Below are positions 57,422 through 64,000 of a stretch of 64,000 nt of DNA, one piece after another (position 1 is the stretch's first letter; each line of letters starts with the position of its first letter). The position numbers were made by a program, and so were the translations under genes. Under the pieces are notes generated by a model, which worked only from the letters and a program-made list of their open reading frames with translations, was not told the origin of the DNA and did no database searches. This stretch comes from Megaustenia siamemsis (taxonomy: Eukaryota; Mollusca; Gastropoda; Stylommatophora; Ariophantidae): the NCBI GenBank assembly GCA_032433765.1, contig JAVIAB010000051.1:149423275-149487274 (forward strand). Direction: 5' to 3'.

Positions 57422-58517
57422 TTAATAGAGTAAGCTAGCGTAGCATGGGGACGGGTAGCTTAGTTGTTATCCGCTTCTCAATAGACAATAGCAGTAACGA
57501 ATGGTAGCGACCTACAGTGTTAGGACATTAATTTAAGTATGGAAAATTTCGAGCCTGAAATAGAAGTTCACATAGAGAGGGGGGGGAGGGGGTAGTGGAT
57601 ACGCAGAAAGTGGGAAGGAGGAAATGTCCAGAATTACTGGAGGACACATAATAATTTAGGTCTATGGAAGTGACCATAGACGCATGACTAGCGCACGCAT
57701 TGGCCCCATGACTTTGGTCGTATGATAAATGAGTGGTCATCCAACAAATAGGTCATAGAGATTCACGAAAAGAAGGTGTTTTCATCAAACTAGGAGATAG
57801 GTCAAGTATCGGTCACAGAATAACGAAAGAGTGACCAACTCAAGTGACCAGAAGTCACTTTGCAGCAGTTTTAATTGGCTGCTGATTTTCAGACGAAGAG
57901 AGTGGTTGGAGTATTTAAACTTCAACACTATAGGTTTGAGACAGTCAGAAATGAATTAGTCAGGAATAGAAAGTCAACAGTCAGGTTTAAATTAGTCAGG
58001 AATGAGAATAGTCAAGATGTAGACTAAGTAAGCTTAGTCCGGCTTCTGCCGAACTGCCGAAGGCAGTTAGATAGAGTTAGAACAATTAGAAAGTTAAGAT
58101 TAGAAAGTGAAGCCAGTTAGTTAGGAAGTTAAAATCTCAAAGTTGTAGTTCAAGTCAGTTGAGAAGTTATTAGTAGAAGTTGATAGAGAGTTGGAGTAGA
58201 GCAAGGAGAATATTAACATTAGTGTCGTGAAGTGTTTTTAAGAGTAATTCAAGTTGTTTCACATTCCTCATGAACGTAAGTTGAATAATGTTGTATGCAA
58301 AATATGCACTTGGGACGGATCATAGTCATCGGCGGTAGCCCCAGAGAAGTCCCGAATTAATTAACATTAATTTAAGATAAGTGCATCAACCACTAGTCAA
58401 TCATTGTGCACAGAGATCAATAAACTTGATTATCATTATGTATCCAGAGAAAGAGTAAGTCATGATTTAACTGTTGTGATCAACTAAAATAAATGTGATG
58501 TGCTGTCAAGAGAGTAC
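57422..58517. other. Possible solo-LTR-like segment; otherwise unidentified
   Basis: No coding frame of note. It does contain, in order, a TATA-like tatttaaa (57912-57919), GTCAG/TTAG-rich sequence and an AATAAA (58419-58424) about 500 bp downstream, an arrangement found in LTR U3-R regions. I could not find convincing TG...CA ends or a target-site duplication. Confidence 0.25.
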
Positions 58518-58838
58518 GAAGATCCGAGAGGGCTCGATATGAGATCTGACTATCCAGAGAGGGTTCGGAATGGGATCTCACTATTCATAGAGGGTTCGGA
58601 ATGGGATCTCACTATTCAGAGAGGGTTCGGAATGGGATCTTACTATTCAGAGAGGGTTCGAAATGGGACCTCACTATCCAAGGAGGGCTCGAAATGGGAT
58701 CTCACTATCCAGAGAGGGTTCGAAATGGGATCTCACTATCCAAGGAGGGCTCGATATGGCATCTCATTATCCAGAGAGAGCTCTATATGGCATCTCATTA
58801 TCCAGAGAGAGCTCGATATGGCATCTCATTATCCAGAG
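58518..58838. repeat. 31-bp minisatellite, about ten units
   Basis: Core gagagggttcggaatgggat with ctcactatcca. The last three units carry the ggcatctcattatcc variant. Confidence 0.93.
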
Positions 58839-58841
58839 ACC

Positions 58842-58985
58842 AGGGGATGTTAAATCCAACAAGAAACCACGAATTCGACACAAAAAATCCACACCGCATG
58901 TAGCGAGATTCGATCCCCTGACCCTCAAATCCTGTCAAAAGGCTGACGTCTTACCTCTAGACCACACAGTTCCCAGAGTTGGATC
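58842..58985 (-). mobile_element. SINE with tRNA-like head
   Basis: On the minus strand: gggaactgtgtggtctagag (A-box side), gacgtcagccttttgacag and ggggatcgaatctcgctac (B box). The 5' terminus is at about 58980 and the body runs left to the array. It directly adjoins the 31-bp array. Confidence 0.55.
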
Positions 58986-59044
58986 GGACCGTCGGGTTGA
59001 GATAGAAACAATGTTTATGGCATCAACAACTTACCAGGGCAGGT

Positions 59045-59400
59045 ATGCTTGCGTTCACTCGATGACTAAAGGAATACACATTTTCGTCATCCGCCCTTAA
59101 AAGGACATTAAGTGGGCTAGTATGTATTGTGTTGTGGTTTGCAGCAAAGCTGTGATATTTGCGCCTTTTGGCCCAATACATCCGACTTCAGCATGACATT
59201 TTTTAATACCGAGTTGCCTTCCCTCTCAATCACTACTCACATGGCCAGACTCGACTGTTTAGTCTGTTACTAGAGGCACCATGAAGAGGAAGATCAGCGT
59301 CTGGATGATTCTAGTTCACCGATTTTGGTAAAAGCCATCAGCTATGATTCGCTGACAACTTCAGTTCTGGTGCTGTCAGACGCCGTGGCCTCCACCAACG
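59045..59400 (+). repeat. Interspersed repeat C, copy 5 (left arm of inverted pair)
   Basis: Full-length: gcgttcactcgatgactaaa, gtcatccgccctta, gatatttgcgccttttggcc, tagaggcaccatgaagag, gacgccgtggcctcc. It forms an inverted pair with 59556-59912. Confidence 0.75.
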
Positions 59401-59555
59401 CAGGTATAATCATAAAGCTACCAACTTTCACTATCCTGTCTATACAGGGGCAAGAGAGACCATGTATAATAAAGTTATTCATTTATCTTTCCTTTGAATT
59501 ATATGACGAGTATTAATGGAAGTGAAATCAAAAGACAGCAAAACAAATAAATCAA

Positions 59556-59912
59556 CGGATGCGAAGGCGCGCCTCACAGCAGCAGAGCTGAAAGTTTTCA
59601 GCGACCCAAAGCTGATAGCTTGCGCCAGGATCGGTGAACCAGAACCATCCAGACCCTGCTCACCTCTCCGTGGTGCCTCTAGTAACAGACTAACCTGTCT
59701 AGTCTGGCCAAGTGAGTAGGGATCGAAGAGGGAAGACAACCCGGTACTCAAAAATGTCGTGCTGAAGTCGGATGTGTTTCGCCGAAAGGCGCAAATGGCA
59801 CAGTTATACTGCAAACTACAACGCAATGCAGACACTTTCACTTAACGTCATTTTAAGGGCGGATGACTAAGAGGTATACTCCTTTAATCATCGGGTGAAC
59901 GTAAGCAAGCAA
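59556..59912 (-). repeat. Interspersed repeat C, copy 6 (right arm of inverted pair)
   Basis: Inverse of the previous copy: gcgaaggcgcgcctcacag at its start, ccgtggtgcctctagtaac, gccgaaaggcgcaaatgg and gggcggatgactaag, with gaacgtaagcaagcaa at its end. It is separated from the left arm by about 155 bp. Confidence 0.75.
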
Positions 59913-60125
59913 CGAAATCAGCAATTTCTAGCTTCTGGGGCGATTGAGAGGGCGAGTATAATGTACTATAGAGCTACTATAACCATGTTGTAATGTCATT
60001 GTATGTAGGGACTGTAAAGTCAAGGGAAAAGTGGGGGTGGGTCGTGTACAACTACAATGATAAGTAACTTGCAACGACTTCAGCTCTGGTAAAGCATAGC
60101 CAGCTATAGATTTACAGAGGCCCAG

Positions 60126-60225
60126 TGGGCAGAAAATGCAATTGGAAAAACCCTCCAACAAACGTGACGTTTTCAGTTTTGCGAGCAGAGGTAGTTGTGT
60201 GTAGAGTGACGAGTGATGGAAGAGA
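60126..60225. repeat. Interspersed repeat D, copy
   Basis: Matches 26889-26980 through ggaaaaaccctccaac, gttttcagttttgcgagca and ggtagttgtgtgtagag. Confidence 0.5.
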
Positions 60226-60227
60226 GA

Positions 60228-60400
60228 TATTAGACAGGGCCGGTTTAACCTTCAGGGATAAATACCGACAATAAAGAGAAGGTCCCGTGTGCACTCGCGC
60301 ACGTTAAAGAACCCGTGGCAGTAAAATATCTAAAAGAGTAGGACAAAATGGATATCGTGGTTTTGTGGTAAACTAGCGATGTAACGCGCCCACTTAATGG
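60228..60400 (+). mobile_element. Possible SINE core fragment
   Basis: Contains gtgcactcgcgcacgttaaa followed by gaacccgtggca. I recall this phrase as a recurrent element of SINE-like repeats in molluscs and other invertebrates; that is memory and was not checked. No head or target-site duplication is visible. Confidence 0.35.
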
Positions 60401-60529
60401 GCTGACACAAATAAATAACATAACAAATAAGTATTTCAATTTCATATACGTATTCCTGGGGGAAAATAATACTAAAAAAAAGAGAGCCAAAATGTCAAGA
60501 TCTTTGAAATACTACAGCTCTTCTTCTTC

Positions 60530-61020
60530 TACCTTTTAGCTCCCAGTGGAGCATAGGTCTTCAACAAACACTTTCCAAGTCGTTCTGTTTTTTGCAATTC
60601 TTTTAAGATCATTCCATGTCTTCCCCATCATCTTCATCTCTGCTTCAATCTGTCTTCTCCAAGAATTCCTTGGTCTTCCTCTTTGTCTTTTCCCCTGGGG
60701 ATTCCAAAAAAGGGCCTGTTGTGTAATACTCTCAGTTGGTTTCCGTAGTGTGTGTCCTAACTTTCTCCGGATTGCGTCATACGTCTCTTAGACAGAGAGC
60801 CCTTCTCTTTCCTGGTTGACGGATTTACTTTATCTTTCTTTGACTTGTTCATGTTTGTGAAGTTTTTTCGGCTTATTTTTTTACAGTATGGGATAGCCAG
60901 TCCCATGCCTAACCCTCCTTTCTCGCCTCTTACGAACATGCCTGGTAGGGTACAGCGCCGCTATTCTTTACTTCCCTTTCGGGCCCCGGCAGCGCACGGG
61001 CGACTACAGCTCTTGTACTT
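60530..61020 (-). mobile_element. Internally deleted LINE: 5' end joined to 3' end
   Basis: On the minus strand, 61020 to about 60850 resembles the 5' region of a LINE: aagaggcgagaaaggaggg and an inverted repeat atggga/tcccat at 60898-60906. It is followed by a short open frame MNKSKKDKVNPSTRKEKG, whose reading continues to about 60757. From about 60770 the sequence becomes the standard family-2 C-terminus: FWNPQGKRQRGRPRNSWRR, GKTWNDLKRIAKNR, VEDLCSTGS and stop at about 60540. The endonuclease and RT between are missing. The 5' identification rests on recall; the 3' part is certain. Confidence 0.5.
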
Positions 61021-61318
61021 CAAAAATGTTTACAAAAATACTCCAAATTTATAGAAATGTGTTGGAGACATCTGGAAGTAATTTATCCGTTGGACAAAGC
61101 ATGGGGCCTGAAAATTTTATTTCATAATTTTTTTTTGCAATTATGATGTAATAAACTTCTTCCTTTTGAGAGTTGAGGTGTAATCATATATAAAACAAAA
61201 GTGTAAGTACTAATAAAAATAGGAATTAATAATATGTTATTTTTATATAATTACATGTGTGAGGGCGTGTGTGTAAATATATATGATAATATACATATAT
61301 ACAGACAATAAATGTGAT
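61021..61318. other. No recognisable feature
   Basis: AT-rich with short (TA)n stretches. No gene or repeat family was recognised. Confidence 0.45.
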
Positions 61319-61352
61319 GTAAAGTAAAAAGTAAAGTACCCCCCGTCACGTA
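61319..61352 (-). mobile_element. SINE-A tail fragment
   Basis: aaagtaaaaagtaaagtacc followed by ccccgtcacg is the inverted terminal 30 bp of SINE-A. The rest is absent. Confidence 0.6.
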
Positions 61353-61454
61353 GAGGTATCTAAATTGTTTTTGCCTTGTGGGGTTTGTACTCATGCACCG
61401 GCCCCGATAATAAAGGCATGCTCACCCTATAAAAACAAACTAAAAATATAATTA

Positions 61455-61484
61455 TAGCTCGTTTCAAATCATCTGCCCAACTTC
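61455..61484 (+). repeat. Terminal inverted repeat, left
   Basis: tagctcgtttcaaatcatct then gcccaactt. The partner is at 63532-63561, with one mismatch (c/a at position 11) over the first 29 bases. Confidence 0.92.
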
Positions 61485-61905
61485 AAAACGCTATTACTCT
61501 CTAACCGTTTGTTAAGAACTTTTGAAATTTTCCAAATGTTATTAGAATGCAAAAGACCCTTTAAATGTATATTTAACAAATATCTTGCAGCTGCAGTTTT
61601 CTTAAAGCGGCGATATTTCTTTGATGTTTGTCAAAATTGTAAATTGTGAAGCCCTAAAGAATAGAAATTACCGTAGTTGCTGGTCTATGATTAATTTTCA
61701 CTAGGTAAAGGCGTGGCCGTAATGGGGAAATAACTGGATAGAACAAAACACCAGGAGAATTATTGTCTGCTCAGTTCGAGGACGGACGATAATATCAAGG
61801 TATACCTGTATGTCCAATTTTCATAGTTGTGTGGTCCTGAAAAGGACCGTTTGTTGAACTAATTTAAGGTAATATAGGGGCCAACATTGTGGGGGCTATA
61901 TACTT

Positions 61906-63300
61906 TCATTCTGAATCAGACGAGTCTAAAAGATTAATAACTGTTTGGGGTTGAACATTCCACAAACCATCATTTTTCCAATATTCCTCTTCCTGTTTTA
62001 AGACGTGGTCTTCACATTTAGCCCAATAATCTTTGTCTATATTTAATAAAGCGAGATTAGCAAGAGTCTTTACATCGCATATTTTGAATGTTGTATTTTC
62101 ATCTGCCACTTGTCCTTTTAATTTTGCCCAGATTAGTTCTATTGGATTTAAATGAGCATGGTAAGGTGGCAGCCTCAAACTTATATGACCGTGCTCTTGG
62201 ATAATCTTATCTATTTGAAAAATCTTTGTCCTCTGTTTTTGCTTTACTAGAGTTAGTAATTCAGGTTTTAAGTACATGTTATTAAATTGTATGTGCTCCT
62301 TTGTGAGCCATATCTTAATAGCATCTTTTGTACTGGATGACGTCGGGACTTTATCTTCAAGTGCAACAATGTTGTGGTACGCTGCATTGTCAATTTTTAG
62401 GCAAGATGGTCGATCTAGTGATGGGAGAACAGAATTTTCAATCCAATGTCTAAATATGTGACCATTCATCTCAGAGTGATAATCCCGATTGTCTATGGAT
62501 TTTGAAAGAAAAATGAGCTCTGCATTCTGTATTAGTCCATGTTGTCGACTACCTGCATGAGCAATTATCAAGCGCTGTCCTTTGCTGATAGGTATTAATT
62601 TCTTAAACTTTCCATCTGATGACTGCCATTCCCTTTGGTTAGTGTGGTGAGCATTGATCCATGTTTCATCCAAGTACACAATATCATAACCTTGCTTGCG
62701 CACCTCTTTTACTTCACGTAAGTACTTGCTTCTCATGACTACTATATGTGGATTCTCACATATGATGTTTCGTCCATTGGAATACTTTCTGAATGTAAAG
62801 CCTGCAGCTCTCACATTCCTCCATAATGTAGACTTTGATATTTCAATACTGTTGTTCTTTTTCAGCGATACTTTTAATTTTCTTATTGTAACAGTTTCAT
62901 TCATACCCAACATTTTGCGAATTTCACTTCTAATAAGTTCACTGTCGAAATTATCCAACATTTTTGCTCTTCCTTGTGATTTTGTATATTTGGAACATTG
63001 ACGGTCACGTTCTTGAATCCAGCGATTAAATGACCGTTTAGATAAATCCAAAATGTGTCTTGTCCTATTCTCAGGGTTTTCTAAAGAATGAAATAATCTT
63101 CCTCGTTTAGCCTCTTTGCAAAAATAGTCATACATTTTTATTGCGATGTTTTGTAAACTGCAGAATTTCATTTTAAGACTCATGATAAATGTTATTGTTC
63201 CACGTCTGCACCTATGAATGAACGGAAATGGAACACACAATGCCTCGTGTTTTCTACAAGTGTCTAATTGTGTCAGAAAGCCCACGTGGAAAGTTTTCAA
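61906..63300 (-). CDS. Tc1/mariner-superfamily transposase with a long insertion in the catalytic core
   Basis: An uninterrupted 464-residue frame. The first 39 residues look unlike the rest, and the better start is probably Met40 (MSLKMKFCSLQNIAIKMYDY; ATG at 63183), giving 425 residues. An N-terminal DNA-binding part (about 45-165) ends in an HTH-like stretch, EISKSTLWRNVRAAGF. The catalytic core has VYLDETWINAHH (Asp211), CLKIDNAAYHN (Asp304) and PPYHAHLNPIELIWAKLKG (Glu388). It is therefore a DDE enzyme in which 83 residues separate the last two acids, against 34 in classic Tc1. The extra block (about 316-370) is basic. The C-terminus is acidic (LLDSSDSE). I recall a group with about 82-residue spacing (DD82E, 'Sailor') and this may belong there; unverified. 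It would bind its own inverted repeats. Intact frame and repeats suggest a young copy. Confidence 0.88.
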   Translation of the reverse strand: MKTFHVGFLTQLDTCRKHEALCVPFPFIHRCRRGTITFIMSLKMKFCSLQNIAIKMYDYFCKEAKRGRLFHSLENPENRTRHILDLSKRSFNRWIQERDRQCSKYTKSQGRAKMLDNFDSELIRSEIRKMLGMNETVTIRKLKVSLKKNNSIEISKSTLWRNVRAAGFTFRKYSNGRNIICENPHIVVMRSKYLREVKEVRKQGYDIVYLDETWINAHHTNQREWQSSDGKFKKLIPISKGQRLIIAHAGSRQHGLIQNAELIFLSKSIDNRDYHSEMNGHIFRHWIENSVLPSLDRPSCLKIDNAAYHNIVALEDKVPTSSSTKDAIKIWLTKEHIQFNNMYLKPELLTLVKQKQRTKIFQIDKIIQEHGHISLRLPPYHAHLNPIELIWAKLKGQVADENTTFKICDVKTLANLALLNIDKDYWAKCEDHVLKQEEEYWKNDGLWNVQPQTVINLLDSSDSE

Positions 63301-63531
63301 TTGTACCGCGTATGGATTTTTAATCGCTATTTTTAACTTAAAATACTGTAAACATTAAGTTTTGACTACATCAATGGGTCGTTATAAATTTATATAAATC
63401 AAATAAGCAACAATAATAACCAAATGTTTTTTTTAAATGAAATTAATTCCCTGTTGGGTTCTAATCATTATAACTTTACATGCAAATTTTGAAAAAAATT
63501 ACAAAAAGAGATTAAAAAGATATCGATTTTA

Positions 63532-63561
63532 AAAGTTGGGCAGATGATTTTAAACGAGCTA
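63532..63561 (-). repeat. Terminal inverted repeat, right
   Basis: Reads aagttgggcagatgatttta then aacgagcta on the plus strand, the inverse of 61455-61484. Confidence 0.92.
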
Positions 63562-63695
63562 TAGAAAGGTTATAGACTATAGAGACCGTTGGAAATGGTG
63601 GAGGAATATTGGCAATTTGTAAGATAAAATGTGTAAGGGGAATGGTGCAACGTGGATAAAGTGGTTTGATCAAATTGAGTGTTAGTTTGAACTAG

Positions 63696-64000
63696 AAAAT
63701 ACAGTAGATGTTAGAGAATGAAGTAGATGTTAGAGAATGAAGTAGATGTTAGAGAATGAAGTAGATGTTAGAGAATGAAGTAGATGTTAGAGAATGAAGT
63801 AGATGTTAGAGAATGAAGTAGATGTTAGAGAATGAAGTAGATGTTAGAGAATGTAGTAGATGTTAGATAAAAAAGTAGATGTTAGAGAATACAGTTGATG
63901 TTAGAAAATGAAGTAGATGTTAGAGAATGTTGTAGATGTTAGAGAATAAAGTAGATGTTAGAGAATGTAGTAGATGTTAGAGAATAAAGTAGATGTTAGA
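63696..64000. repeat. 19-bp minisatellite, runs off the window
   Basis: Unit aatgaagtagatgttagag, about 16 copies. The first nine are nearly identical, later ones carry aataaag, aatgtag and aatacag variants. The end lies outside the window. Confidence 0.94.

Larger units (their letters stand above)
61455..63561 (-). mobile_element. Apparently complete DNA transposon, Tc1/mariner superfamily, long D-to-E spacing
   Basis: About 2.1 kb bounded by inverted repeats that match at 28 of the first 29 positions (tagctcgtttcaaatcatct on the left; its inverse with one mismatch at the right end). TA lies at both outer edges (61453-61454 and 63562-63563), as expected for TA target duplication. One transposase frame occupies the minus strand at 61906-63300, with 450 bp and 260 bp of non-coding DNA on either side. 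Confidence 0.88.

Noticed and set aside
63562..63695. Possible LINE terminal residues (DRWKWWRN-like) right of the transposon
   Set aside because: Only a few residues match the pattern, with no GRPR block or ATGATG tail. Too weak to call.
1..64000. Telomeric repeats or a bacterial or viral system
   Set aside because: No TTAGGG or TTAGG arrays, no operon structure and no viral structural or replication genes were recognised. The only enzymes are transposases and reverse transcriptase remnants. I found no convincing new defence or signalling system.

Overview
This window looks like repeat-dominated intergenic DNA from an animal nuclear genome, most likely an invertebrate. I see no bacterial-style operons, no ribosome binding sites and no recognisable host gene. 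The evidence is tRNA-headed SINEs with target-site duplications, many 5'-truncated non-LTR retrotransposon (LINE) 3' ends with (TGATGA)n-type tails, two kinds of Tc1/mariner-superfamily DNA transposon, and about thirty unrelated tandem-repeat arrays. Summing the array spans gives roughly 28 kb, about 45% of the window. A lophotrochozoan or mollusc is my guess from the flavour of the LINEs and SINEs, but the sequence alone does not prove it.

Layout. 1-4.9 kb: a chimera of two LINE fragments, further LINE debris, two SINE-A copies and a 51-bp minisatellite split by one of them. 5.1-9.2 kb: two long minisatellites (26 bp and 49 bp units). 9.2-12.0 kb: LINE 3' ends and a 38-bp array grown from a LINE terminus. 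12.5-14.7 kb: a 24-bp array, a SINE and a 30-bp array. 15-18.4 kb: LINE and SINE remnants. 18.5-23.4 kb: a 32-bp minisatellite split by a composite of two mariner-like elements. 23.5-31.3 kb: small arrays, a 1.97-kb 21-bp array, SINEs and LINE ends. 31.3-38.3 kb: mostly tandem arrays. 38.3-43.2 kb: simple repeats and SINEs. 43.2-49.3 kb: four arrays. 49.6-53.8 kb: a 4.2-kb 17-bp array, the largest block. 54-61 kb: LINE ends, a 25-bp array, SINEs, an inverted repeat pair and an internally deleted LINE. 61.4-63.6 kb: an apparently complete DNA transposon with matching terminal inverted repeats and a long transposase frame. 63.7 kb to the end: a 19-bp array that runs off the window.

The only plausible intact protein-coding genes are two transposases, at 18692-19738 (+) and 61906-63300 (-). 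A third transposase (19905-20816) has lost its N-terminus. Every other long open frame lies in a tandem array and follows from unit length and composition, or is LINE debris. The genes do not form a pathway. The window records successive transposon insertions and repeated tandem amplification, with several insertions landing inside arrays.
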